Assembly: GCA_023426575.1 (NCBI GenBank)
Contig: JAFAAL010000014.1
Location: forward strand, 1 to 64,000
Reading direction: 5' to 3'
DNA length: 64,000 bases
Source: Bacillota bacterium
GTDB taxonomy: Bacteria > Bacillota > Clostridia > Saccharofermentanales > DTU023
Shown: positions 17,540 to 25,667 of the stretch, one piece after another
How the letters are laid out: the number at the start of each line of letters is the position of its first letter
Numbering within the stretch: the stretch's first letter is position 1
Translations under genes and position numbers: made by a program
The notes under the pieces: model-generated
Databases searched by the model: none
The model's input: the letters and a program-made list of their open reading frames with translations, nothing else
What the model was told of the DNA's origin: nothing

Positions 17540-20413
17540 CTACACGCCATCGCGGCGAAGGATAGCTTGCAGATACTGGCCCGTAAATGACGATGCGACG
17601 TCGGCAATCTGCTCAGGTGTTCCCGCCGCAACGATCTCTCCACCTCCGTCTCCCCCCTCGGGTCCGAGATCGATAATATAGTCGCAAGTCTTGATGACAT
17701 CGAGATTGTGTTCAATGACGAGCACAGTGTTTCCATTGTCAGTCAGCCTCTGCAGGATGTCAACCAAGCGGTGGACGTCAGCACTGTGCAGTCCGGTCGT
17801 CGGCTCATCGAGAATATAAAAACTCTGGCCCGTCTGTCTCTTAGACAATTCTGTTGCCAATTTCACCCGCTGCGCCTCGCCCCCCGACAACTCAGTGGAG
17901 GGCTGCCCCAGCTTGATGTAGCCGAGTCCCACGTCCATCAGCGTCTGAAGCTTTCGCTTGATCGCGGGGATGGCGTGGAAGAAGTCATAAGCCTCTTGGA
18001 CGCGCATATCTAGGACCTCGGCAATATTCCGCCCCTTATATTTGATGTCCAGAGTCTCGCGCTTATAGCGCAGACCGTTGCAGATCTCGCAAGTAACGTA
18101 CATATCTGGCAAAAAGTGCATTTCTATGCGCTTGACGCCATCCCCCTTACAGGCCTCACAGCGACCTCCCTTGACGTTAAAGGAGAAGCGGCCGGGTTTA
18201 TAGCCCTTGGCTTTTGCCTCTTTTGTTCCTGCAAAGAGCTTGCGGATCTCATCAAAGACCCCCGTATATGTCGCGGGATTAGAGCGTGGCGTCCTGCCGA
18301 TGGGCGACTGATCGATGGCGATGAGCTTATCGAGATACTCCAGGCCAGAACAGGCATCAAAATTGGCCTGGACGCGCCGAGCCCCATTCAATTCCTCTTG
18401 TAACTTCTTCAAAATAATGCCGTCGACCAGTGAAGACTTGCCCGAGCCTGAGACTCCCGTGATGGCAGTCATCAGTCCGAGGGGAATTCTCACATCGATA
18501 TTCTTGAGATTGTTTTCGCGACAGCCCGTGATCTCGAGCCAGCGCGTTCCGGCCTGCCGTCTCTCCTTGGGAACAGGAATAAAGCGCTTCCGGCTGAGAT
18601 ACTGGCCCGTCACAGACTCTGGCACACGCATAATATCTTCGGCACTGCCCTGTGCCACGAGTTCTCCCCCTTCATTGCCAGCGCCAGGTCCGATGTCGAC
18701 AATGTGGTCCGCGGCCCAAATTGTATCCTCGTCATGCTCGACGACCAAGACGGTATTGCCGAGGTCTCTCAGACCTTCAAGTGTCCTGAGAAGCCTCGCG
18801 TTATCGCGCTGATGCAGACCAATGGACGGTTCGTCCAGGATGTAGAGTACGCCCATCAGACCCGCCCCAATTTGAGTTGCAAGCCGAATCCTCTGGCTCT
18901 CCCCACCCGAGAGAGTCCCCGCAGATCTAGAGAGCGTCAGATAGGCGAGGCCAACATCTAACAAAAACTGGAGTCGGAGCCGAATCTCACGTAAGATGGC
19001 CGCGGCAACTTCTCGTACCTGCTCCCCAAAGACAACCCGGTTCAGAAAGGTCTGACAGTCTCTGAGGTTGAGCTCACTGAGTTCGGCGATGTTCAAACCG
19101 CCGACGGTCACGGCAAGGGCCTCCTTGCGGAGTCGACTACCCTGACAGTGCGAGCAGACAATTTCCGTAATATAGGGCTCATACCACTTGACCTTCTCTG
19201 TGCCGACACTTTCGGCATAGCGCTTGGTCAATGTGGGGATCACACCCTTCCACGTCGTGCGATAATGCTTGCCCCGATTGTACTTAGACTGGCTCGTATC
19301 GACCTCAAGGAGCTCCCCATGATTGCCATAGAGAATGATCTCTTTTATTTTTTCGGGCAATTGACGATAGGGCAGCGCGAGTGAAAAGCGATACTTTTTG
19401 GCCAAAGCCTCAATAAACCCTCTCACCCAGGATGTCTTGTCCTGAAAATTGAAGCCGATTGCCTGAATGGCACCCTCATCTATCGAGAGTTCGGGATTGT
19501 GTATGACCAGCTCTGGGCTGATCTCACTGTGTTGGCCGAGACCGAGACAGTGGGGACAGGCTCCACTGGGATTATTAAATGAAAAGAGGCGCGGTGAAAT
19601 CTCACCCAAGTCCAATTGACATGTCGGACAGGCATAGTTTTGTGAAAAGAGCTTTTCCTCGGAGCTATAGAGCCCCTCTTCGCTAGGCGATGAGACTTCG
19701 ACGAGGACGAGACCACCGCCACGATTCAAGGCGAGCTCGAGAGAGTCAGCGAGGCGAGCTTCAATCCCAGGCTTCAAAATGAGGCGGTCGACAACAATTT
19801 CGATATTGTGGCGAAACTGCTTATCGAGCCTGAAATCATCATCAAGCTCTGAGAGATCGTGTGTCTCGCCATCGATGCGCACCCGAACGAAGCCGTCGGC
19901 CCTCAGCGAATGAAAGAGCTTATGGTACTCCCCTTTGCGATCCCTGACCAGCGGCGCCATGATGAGGAGACGCGAACGCTCAGGATAGGCCATGATTCGA
20001 GACATGATCTGAGCCAAGCTCTGCGGGGCAATCTCAGCTCCGCATTCAGGACAATGCATTGTCCCAGCTCGGGCATAGAGCAGACGTAAATAGTCATAGA
20101 TCTCGGTCACTGTCCCGACAGTAGAGCGAGGATTCGCTGAACGCGTCTTCTGATCGATGGCAATCGCTGGCGAAAGACCATCAATCTGATCGACGTCGGG
20201 CTTGTGCATTTGGCCGAGGAACTGTCTCGCATAGGCCGATAGGGATTCGACATAGCGTCTCTGACCTTCTGCATAGAGCGTGTCAAAGGCAAGGGAGGAC
20301 TTGCCAGAACCGGACAGCCCCGTAAAGACCACGAGTTGATCTCGAGGGATGTCAACATTGATATTTTTTAAGTTATTTTCGCGCGCACCGCGAATGCGAA
20401 TCATATCTTGCAC
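17540..20413 (-). CDS. uvrA: Excinuclease ABC subunit A
   Basis: UvrA is the damage-recognition ATPase of nucleotide excision repair. The 957-residue protein carries two ABC modules with Walker A GLSGSGKSS near residue 33 and GVSGSGKSS near residue 651. Zinc fingers are CPTC...CPHC at about 262-289 and CEAC...CEIC at about 748-775; both LSGGE signatures are present. GTG at 20411-20413 is preferred as start because AAGGTG lies 7 bases upstream; an ATG three codons later is the alternative. uvrB and uvrC are not in the window. Confidence 0.98.
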   Translation of the reverse strand: MQDMIRIRGARENNLKNINVDIPRDQLVVFTGLSGSGKSSLAFDTLYAEGQRRYVESLSAYARQFLGQMHKPDVDQIDGLSPAIAIDQKTRSANPRSTVGTVTEIYDYLRLLYARAGTMHCPECGAEIAPQSLAQIMSRIMAYPERSRLLIMAPLVRDRKGEYHKLFHSLRADGFVRVRIDGETHDLSELDDDFRLDKQFRHNIEIVVDRLILKPGIEARLADSLELALNRGGGLVLVEVSSPSEEGLYSSEEKLFSQNYACPTCQLDLGEISPRLFSFNNPSGACPHCLGLGQHSEISPELVIHNPELSIDEGAIQAIGFNFQDKTSWVRGFIEALAKKYRFSLALPYRQLPEKIKEIILYGNHGELLEVDTSQSKYNRGKHYRTTWKGVIPTLTKRYAESVGTEKVKWYEPYITEIVCSHCQGSRLRKEALAVTVGGLNIAELSELNLRDCQTFLNRVVFGEQVREVAAAILREIRLRLQFLLDVGLAYLTLSRSAGTLSGGESQRIRLATQIGAGLMGVLYILDEPSIGLHQRDNARLLRTLEGLRDLGNTVLVVEHDEDTIWAADHIVDIGPGAGNEGGELVAQGSAEDIMRVPESVTGQYLSRKRFIPVPKERRQAGTRWLEITGCRENNLKNIDVRIPLGLMTAITGVSGSGKSSLVDGIILKKLQEELNGARRVQANFDACSGLEYLDKLIAIDQSPIGRTPRSNPATYTGVFDEIRKLFAGTKEAKAKGYKPGRFSFNVKGGRCEACKGDGVKRIEMHFLPDMYVTCEICNGLRYKRETLDIKYKGRNIAEVLDMRVQEAYDFFHAIPAIKRKLQTLMDVGLGYIKLGQPSTELSGGEAQRVKLATELSKRQTGQSFYILDEPTTGLHSADVHRLVDILQRLTDNGNTVLVIEHNLDVIKTCDYIIDLGPEGGDGGGEIVAAGTPEQIADVASSFTGQYLQAILRRDGV

Positions 20414-20449
20414 GTGAATTCACCTTTTCCGATAAAAAAATCACCCTTT

Positions 20450-20478
20450 ATGATAGCCAAAAAATCAAATCCTGGCAG
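20450..20478 (-). promoter_or_regulatory. Candidate promoter of uvrA
   Basis: CTGCCA and TATCAT are separated by 17 nt, about 35 bases upstream of the uvrA GTG. It lies just after the tRNA-Glu terminator, so uvrA starts a new transcript. No LexA-type palindrome was seen here. Confidence 0.6.
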
Positions 20479-20484
20479 TAACAG

Positions 20485-20524
20485 AAAAAGATAATCCCCA
20501 CACAGTTGTGTGGGGATTATCTTT
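20485..20524 (-). terminator. Terminator after tRNA-Glu
   Basis: A perfect 18-bp inverted repeat (20487-20504 with 20507-20524, core CCCCACACA/TGTGTGGGG) begins one base after the CCA end of tRNA-Glu and runs into five T on the minus strand. Confidence 0.95.
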
Positions 20525-20525
20525 A

Positions 20526-20600
20526 TGGTGACCCTAAGGGGAATCGAACCCCTGATTCCGCCGTGAGAGGGCGGCGTCTTAACCGCTTGACCATAGGGCC
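20526..20600 (-). tRNA. tRNA-Glu, anticodon CUC
   Basis: A 75-nt cloverleaf with acceptor arms GGCCCTA/TAGGGTC (one G-U pair), GGTTCGAATCC T-arm, anticodon stem CCGCC/GGCGG around loop CTCTCAC, and an encoded CCA end. The anticodon CUC reads GAG codons. It is a single-gene unit with its own promoter and terminator. Confidence 0.97.
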
Positions 20601-20627
20601 AGGTCTCTGTTCTCAAACTACTAGCGC

Positions 20628-20656
20628 ATCATAGCACATCATCGCAGAGCTGGCAA
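20628..20656 (-). promoter_or_regulatory. Promoter of tRNA-Glu
   Basis: TTGCCA and TATGAT are spaced by exactly 17 nt, with an extended TGC before the -10. The element lies inside the last codons of the rRNA methyltransferase gene, about 28 bases from the tRNA 5' end. Confidence 0.85.
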
Positions 20657-21489
20657 GAGCTCTCATCAGATCTCTTTTCTTGCCTGAGGCCGTACATGAG
20701 AATCCCTGCGGCCATCGCAACATTGAGTGATTCAGCCCCTTCACTGATAGGGATGGTCACACGATTAGGAAAGGCCGACTTGAGCTCTGCACTCGGACCA
20801 TGTCCCTCATTCCCGAGGATGAGACAGAGGCCTGCCGCTCCCCCGCTTCGGCAATCGCGCTGCCAATCGTCTAGGGGGAGTCCAGCGAGATCTGCGATGA
20901 GTACTTTTAGCTTTGAGATCTTGAGAGTTTGAATCAGCGCATGGCGAGAGCTCTGATAGATCCTCAGAGCTGGCAGGGAACCACAGGCTGCCCGCCATAA
21001 CTTGGGGTTATTTAAGCGAACCGAGCCATCGAGGAAGATGACCTCCTGAAAATTAAAGGCGGCCGCTGTCCTCAAAATTGTCCCGACATTCCCTGGGTCT
21101 TGAAGCCCATCTAAAACAATCAAGTGAGAACAATCAGAAAATTCTTCGGGCAGATCTAAAAGACGAAGCTCCGCCATGGCAAGAATTCCATAGCCCGCAT
21201 GGCCTGGAAGTAACTTAGCCATCAATGGGGGGGATAAGCGTCTGAACTCTGTGGGCTCTTTGACTTCACTTTGCTTGAGATAAGCAGCTGAGCCGATCTC
21301 ATCATTGGAGAAAAAGAGATGCGAAAAATGCAGTCCGAGTTCTCGAGCGAGTTGAACCTCCTTCTCACCGATGAGGAGGAGCTCTGAACTCTTGCGCCAG
21401 GAGCGACCCGAACTGAGCGCCTGCACCTTTTTAAACAGGGGATTGGCGGAGGAAGTAATTAATTCAAGATCAGAAAAGGGCGTCGTCAT
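20629..21489 (-). CDS. SpoU/TrmH family RNA 2'-O-ribose methyltransferase
   Basis: This family of SPOUT enzymes methylates ribose hydroxyls in rRNA or tRNA with S-adenosylmethionine; which RNA is not decided by the sequence. The 286-residue protein has an N-terminal substrate-binding domain (SSANPLFKKVQAL) and the three SpoU motifs: LDGLQDPGNVGTILRTA near residue 130, LILGNEGHGPS near 225, and EGAESLNVAMAAGI near 255. ATG at 21487-21489 is chosen because a longer reading would run back through the rplT terminator. It may be expressed by readthrough from the ribosomal protein operon. Confidence 0.92.
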   Translation of the reverse strand: MTTPFSDLELITSSANPLFKKVQALSSGRSWRKSSELLLIGEKEVQLARELGLHFSHLFFSNDEIGSAAYLKQSEVKEPTEFRRLSPPLMAKLLPGHAGYGILAMAELRLLDLPEEFSDCSHLIVLDGLQDPGNVGTILRTAAAFNFQEVIFLDGSVRLNNPKLWRAACGSLPALRIYQSSRHALIQTLKISKLKVLIADLAGLPLDDWQRDCRSGGAAGLCLILGNEGHGPSAELKSAFPNRVTIPISEGAESLNVAMAAGILMYGLRQEKRSDESSCQLCDDVL

Positions 21490-21492
21490 CGT

Positions 21493-21517
21493 AAAAAAAC
21501 CGGGGCTCAGCCCCGGT
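21493..21517 (-). terminator. Terminator of the infC-rpmI-rplT operon
   Basis: The stem ACCGGGGC/GCCCCGGT with loop TCA is followed on the minus strand by seven T (21493-21499). It lies 7 bases after the rplT stop and directly before the methyltransferase start. Confidence 0.95.
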
Positions 21518-21524
21518 CTCGTCA

Positions 21525-21872
21525 TTATTTCTGGACCTGTGCACAAATCTTGGCAAAGGCTTCCTTGTCGTTGACAGCAAGTTCTGCGAGCACTTTGCGA
21601 TCGAGTTGAATATTGTTCTGTTTCAGACCATTGATCAACCGCGAGTAGCTCAGCCCATTATTTCTGGCCTCCGCGTTGATTCTGGTAATCCAGAGCTTTC
21701 TAAAGTCACGCTTTTTCAGACGACGGTGGGTATAGGCGTACTGCCCCGACTTCATCACCTGCTGATGCGCCACCTTAAAGAGCTTTTTCTTGTTGCCAAA
21801 ATAACCCTTGGCCTGCTTGATTACTTTCTTGTGTCGTGCTCTTGTTCTGACACCACGTTTAATTCTTGCCAT
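21525..21872 (-). CDS. rplT: 50S ribosomal protein L20
   Basis: A 115-residue ribosomal protein of the large subunit, needed early in 50S assembly. The sequence is canonical (MARIKRGVRTRARHKK start, GYFGNKKKLF and HRRLKKRDFRKLWI blocks). It is the last gene of infC-rpmI-rplT, 14 bases after rpmI. In Bacillus L20 represses this operon by acting on its leader; the leader here has the matching attenuator architecture. Confidence 0.99.
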   Translation of the reverse strand: MARIKRGVRTRARHKKVIKQAKGYFGNKKKLFKVAHQQVMKSGQYAYTHRRLKKRDFRKLWITRINAEARNNGLSYSRLINGLKQNNIQLDRKVLAELAVNDKEAFAKICAQVQK

Positions 21873-21886
21873 TGTTCAGACCTCCC

Positions 21887-22084
21887 CTATTTATATGGAA
21901 TCAGCTGCTTGATGCGCTTGGTGTCGGGATCACTCGCGACGATGACGCGACGCAGTTTACGTTTTCTCTTGGTGGTCTTCTTGGTTAAGATGTGCTTCTT
22001 AAATGCCTGGGCACGCTTGACCTTGCCAGTGCCAGTGACTTTGAAGCGCTTCTTTGAAGAGCTGTGAGTTTTTTGCTTAGCCAT
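21887..22084 (-). CDS. rpmI: 50S ribosomal protein L35
   Basis: A 65-residue basic protein of the large ribosomal subunit. The signatures KTHSSSKKRFKVTGTGKVKR and the C-terminal basic stretch ending KRIKQLIPYK are typical. It lies between infC (11 bases upstream) and rplT (14 bases downstream). Confidence 0.98.
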   Translation of the reverse strand: MAKQKTHSSSKKRFKVTGTGKVKRAQAFKKHILTKKTTKRKRKLRRVIVASDPDTKRIKQLIPYK

Positions 22085-22095
22085 TATTATCTCCT

Positions 22096-22620
22096 TTATT
22101 GTTCTTTGATAGGTGCCAAGTACATGACCATATTCCGGCCTTCCATGCGCGGGGGGCGATCTATCTTGCCCAGGTCCGAGACGGCCTCGGCAAATTCTTG
22201 CATGACATCGACACCTTGATTTTGATAGTTCATCTCGCGGCCTCTGAAGCGGATGACGACCTTGACGCGATCTTCTTTGCTGAGGAAACGCCTTGCGTTC
22301 TTGACCTTGACATTGAAGTCATGTTCCTCCGTCGTCAGCTTGATCTGAACCTCTTTGACCTGAGTGACTTTCTGATTCTTCTTCGCCTCTCGTGCCCGTT
22401 TAGACTGCTCAAAGGCATACTTCCCATAGTCCATAATCTTACAGACGGGGTTGTCCTTTTGGTCTGCGATCAGAACGAGATCTAAATTAGCTGCCAGAGC
22501 CTCTTCGAGGGCTCTCTGCCGGGAGACCATCCCGACCATCTCCCCGTTCGCGTCAATCAAGCGGACGTTGTCGTAGCGAATCGCCTCATTGATCAGGGTG
22601 CTGTCTTTATGCTTTGCGAT
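22096..22620 (-). CDS. infC: Translation initiation factor IF-3, initiated at an ATC codon
   Basis: IF-3 binds the 30S subunit and proofreads initiation codons. The first ATG (22558-22560) would cut off the conserved IRYDNVRLID segment. Reading upstream in frame gives INEAIRYDNVRLIDANGE, preceded by IAKHKDSTL and an ATC codon at 22618-22620, 6 bases from AAAGGAGG. That start gives 174 residues, the normal length. Non-AUG starts (usually AUU) on infC are known to support autoregulation, since IF-3 rejects them. A second ATC directly upstream is in frame but too near the ribosome binding site. Both IF-3 domains are complete. Confidence 0.95.
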   Translation of the reverse strand: MAKHKDSTLINEAIRYDNVRLIDANGEMVGMVSRQRALEEALAANLDLVLIADQKDNPVCKIMDYGKYAFEQSKRAREAKKNQKVTQVKEVQIKLTTEEHDFNVKVKNARRFLSKEDRVKVVIRFRGREMNYQNQGVDVMQEFAEAVSDLGKIDRPPRMEGRNMVMYLAPIKEQ

Positions 22621-22640
22621 GATTTGCCTCCTTTACACGC

Positions 22641-22664
22641 AAAAAAAGCGGATCTGATTCCGCT
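22641..22664 (-). terminator. Transcription attenuator in the infC leader
   Basis: The stem AGCGGA/TCCGCT (22647-22652 with 22659-22664) with a 6-nt loop is followed by seven T on the minus strand, only 20 bases before the infC start. Upstream in the leader, GATTCCG (22734 down to 22728) is exactly complementary to CGGAATC (22662 down to 22656) in the terminator's 5' arm and loop. It can therefore form a competing antiterminator. This fits L20-dependent attenuation as known for Bacillus infC-rpmI-rplT. Confidence 0.8.
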
Positions 22665-22753
22665 CGCAAAAATATCCATTAGCTGGGATAAATTCATAAA
22701 CCTCTTCGCCTAGGCTCAAGGTGAGACCGGAATCTGCTTGATGTACAAGGGTG

Positions 22754-22782
22754 ATTATAGGGAGTGGGATCAGGCCTGTCAA
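22754..22782 (-). promoter_or_regulatory. Promoter of infC-rpmI-rplT
   Basis: Perfect consensus TTGACA (22777-22782) and TATAAT (22754-22759) with a 17-nt spacer. The expected start near 22747 gives a leader of about 125 nt that holds the attenuator. Confidence 0.95.
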
Positions 22783-22829
22783 GCCCTGGCCGTCGCCAAT
22801 GAGCCAATCGGCCTGACCCTCCTCTCCCC

Positions 22830-25643
22830 TTATCTTCTGTCGCGATGATAGATGAGCTTAAACAGCTCCCCTGAGACAAAGGGGATCAGGGCCAGGCCGA
22901 CAATAATCCCCCAGTCTCTCAGATTGGGTGTAATCGTAAAGAATAGGCGATCCAGGGCAGGGACAAAGACGACCAAGAGCATCATGACAAATGAGAGCAA
23001 GACAGCCTTGTTCATCGTCTTATTACTGAAGAAGCCCAGCTTAAAGACGGACTGCGCCTCAGAGCGCGAGGTAAAGGCTCTGAGTAACTCTGCTGTGATC
23101 AAAGTGACGAAGGCAAAGGTTCGAGCACCGTGAGAGGGCTCATAGCCCGGCGTCGCCCAGAAATTAAAGTCTTGAGCGACGGTCTGAATCCCAGCTTGAG
23201 CTTTGAGCAAGACGTCTGGGTAGAGGTAGCGGCCAATCTGAAAAGCTGAGAAGACAGCTATGAAGATTGCTAGAGATTGCACCAGAATCGCCAAGATCAT
23301 CTCCTTGTTGATGATCCGCTCACGCGGGTCCCGAGGAGGCAGGCTCATGATGTGTGCCTCTCCCTTCTCTCGGCCGAGAGCGAGGGCAGGAAATGAGTCC
23401 GTGACGAGGTTCAGCCAGAGTAATTGGATGGGTAAGAGCGGTGTAAATTGAGGTCCGAGCATCATCGTCGTCAAGAAAATGACGAGGATCTCTCCGACAT
23501 TACAAGAGAGCAGGAAGCCGACAAATTTACGGATATTCGAATAGATGACGCGCCCTTCTTCAACGGCCGAGACAATGGTGGCGAAGTTGTCGTCGGTCAG
23601 AATCATCTCCGCCGAATTCTTAGACACTTCGGTTCCCGTAATGCCCATTGCCACTCCAATATCAGCCTGTTTTAGTGCTGGAGCATCGTTGACGCCATCG
23701 CCTGTCATCGAGACCGTATGGCCATTCTCTTGCAGCTGGCGGACAATTCTGAGTTTGTGTTCCGGGGAGACGCGTGCATAGACACGGATGTCCTCGACCT
23801 CAGAAGCGAAGTCGGAATCGCTCATCTCGTCGAGAATGAGGCCGTCGACAACCCGATCTCCTGGCGCTAGCATCCCGAGGTCACGGGCGATGGCCTCGGC
23901 CGTATCGCGATAGTCCCCCGTGATCATCACTGGCTGGATGCCTGCCTGACGACAGATGGCGATCGCTTCTTTGGCCTCTGTACGAGCGGGGTCAATCATG
24001 CCGACGAGTCCTAAGAAAATCATCTCCTCTTCGGCCAGATCTGCATGGGTAAAGGGCTTGTAGGCGAAGGCGAGAACGCGGAGAGCGGCTCTCGCCATCT
24101 CACTATTCTTCTCGAGAATAATGTTGCGGCGCTCTGCCGTCAGAGGGCGGAGCTCAGAGTGAAATAATTCATGACTGCAGCGCGAGAGCAAAATGTCTGG
24201 CGCCCCCTTGGTCAGGGAGCGCACGCCCTCCGGAAAACCATCGTGGAAGACGGACATCATCTTGCGTTCAGAGTCAAAGGGCAGGTCGCCCACTTTGGCA
24301 TAGCGCTCCGCGAGATCTCTGGCTTCGACATTGAGCTTGCCTGCCAAGGTCAAGAGGGCTCCCTCCGTGGGATCGCCCAGCACGCGCCACTCGCCATTCT
24401 CCCCTTGCTCTAACTGCGCATCGTTACAGAGCGTGCAGACCTCTAGAACTTGCAGGAGAGCCTGATTCGACGCCGGCTCCGCAATAATATTTCCCTCGTG
24501 GTCGAGAATCTCACCACTCGGCTCGTAGCCGATGCCGTTGACCGTCATCATCTGATCACCGACATAGACTTTTTGAACCGTCATCTCATTTTGGGTCAGA
24601 GTCCCCGTCTTGTCAGAGCAGATTGTGTCGACTGAGCCCAGCGTCTCGACGGCCATGAGTCGCTTGACAATGGCGTGCTTCTTAGCCATGCGGTTCATGC
24701 CGAGGGCGAGGACGATCGTGACGACTGCAGGCAGCCCTTCTGGGATGGCTGCAACCGCCAGAGAGACGGCCGTCATCAAGAGCTTGAGAGGTTCTCCGCC
24801 CTGAAGCAGACCAGAGACAAAGACAATGATCGAGATGGCAATACAGATCATGCCGAGAATATTGCCGAGGTGATTGAGGTTCTTCTGGAGAGGAGTCTCT
24901 TCCTTTTCGATCGAGGTCAAGGAACTGGCAATCTGGCCAAGAATCGTCGCCTCACCCGTCTGAGTCACGACAGCACGGCCACGGCCATAAGTCAGAGAGG
25001 TCCCTGAGAAGAGAAGATTCTCCCGATCGCCGAGGCTGACTTTCTCTTCGGTCGAGAAATCAGCATTCTTTTCTACCGCGAGAGATTCGCCCGTCAGCGC
25101 CGCCTCCTCTGCCTTGAGATTCGACGACTCGAAAAGGCGCAGATCAGCGGGCACGATATCCCCTGCCTCGAGAATGACCACATCGCCGGGGACGAGATCC
25201 TGACTGCCGAGCATCATCTCGCGACCGTCGCGCAGAACTCTCGACTTGGGAGCCGACATCTTCTGCAGAGCCTCGATCGCCTGCTCGGCCTTGCCCTCTT
25301 GGACAACGCCCAAAATCGCATTAATGATGACGATGGCAAGAATGATCAAAGAGGCGTAGACGTCTCCTTGGAAAATAGAGAGAATCGAGGCTGCAATCAA
25401 GATCAGGACCATCGTGTCCTTGAACTGATTGAGGAACTTGCGCCACATCGGCTCGCGCTCCTCCGCCTTGAGAGCATTGGGGCCATAGAGCGCCAATCTC
25501 GTCTCTGCCTCTGCAGCGCTGAGACCCAGCTTGGGATCCGTCTTGAGTTTTTCGATAAGACTTGGCAGGGCGAGCTGATAGCTCTCCTCTTCAGAGATTG
25601 GAGAGGGCTGCTGAGCCGTCAATGTGAGATCGTTATTTTTCAT
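22830..25643 (-). CDS. P-type Ca2+-transporting ATPase
   Basis: A P2-type cation pump of the SERCA/PMCA-like bacterial group that exports calcium across the cytoplasmic membrane. It has an N-terminal cation ATPase domain and an A domain with LTGES near residue 185. M4 carries PEGLPAVVTI, then the phosphorylation site SDKTGTLTQNE near residue 345 and the hinge TGDGVNDAPALKQADIG near residue 650. M5-M6 carry NVGEIL and NLVTDSFPALALG. The 937-residue length is normal. ATG at 25641-25643 follows AGGTG closely and is preferred to a start five codons upstream. It follows the CorC/HlyC gene by 24 bases, so the two ion-transport genes look co-transcribed. Confidence 0.93.
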   Translation of the reverse strand: MKNNDLTLTAQQPSPISEEESYQLALPSLIEKLKTDPKLGLSAAEAETRLALYGPNALKAEEREPMWRKFLNQFKDTMVLILIAASILSIFQGDVYASLIILAIVIINAILGVVQEGKAEQAIEALQKMSAPKSRVLRDGREMMLGSQDLVPGDVVILEAGDIVPADLRLFESSNLKAEEAALTGESLAVEKNADFSTEEKVSLGDRENLLFSGTSLTYGRGRAVVTQTGEATILGQIASSLTSIEKEETPLQKNLNHLGNILGMICIAISIIVFVSGLLQGGEPLKLLMTAVSLAVAAIPEGLPAVVTIVLALGMNRMAKKHAIVKRLMAVETLGSVDTICSDKTGTLTQNEMTVQKVYVGDQMMTVNGIGYEPSGEILDHEGNIIAEPASNQALLQVLEVCTLCNDAQLEQGENGEWRVLGDPTEGALLTLAGKLNVEARDLAERYAKVGDLPFDSERKMMSVFHDGFPEGVRSLTKGAPDILLSRCSHELFHSELRPLTAERRNIILEKNSEMARAALRVLAFAYKPFTHADLAEEEMIFLGLVGMIDPARTEAKEAIAICRQAGIQPVMITGDYRDTAEAIARDLGMLAPGDRVVDGLILDEMSDSDFASEVEDIRVYARVSPEHKLRIVRQLQENGHTVSMTGDGVNDAPALKQADIGVAMGITGTEVSKNSAEMILTDDNFATIVSAVEEGRVIYSNIRKFVGFLLSCNVGEILVIFLTTMMLGPQFTPLLPIQLLWLNLVTDSFPALALGREKGEAHIMSLPPRDPRERIINKEMILAILVQSLAIFIAVFSAFQIGRYLYPDVLLKAQAGIQTVAQDFNFWATPGYEPSHGARTFAFVTLITAELLRAFTSRSEAQSVFKLGFFSNKTMNKAVLLSFVMMLLVVFVPALDRLFFTITPNLRDWGIIVGLALIPFVSGELFKLIYHRDRR

Positions 25644-25667
25644 TTGACACCTATACAAATTAATGCT

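Noticed and set aside
20401..20616. 71-codon minus-strand frame across tRNA-Glu
   Set aside because: It runs through the tRNA and its terminator hairpin.
22694..22879. 61-codon minus-strand frame over the infC leader and promoter
   Set aside because: It overlaps a perfect promoter and has no family match.
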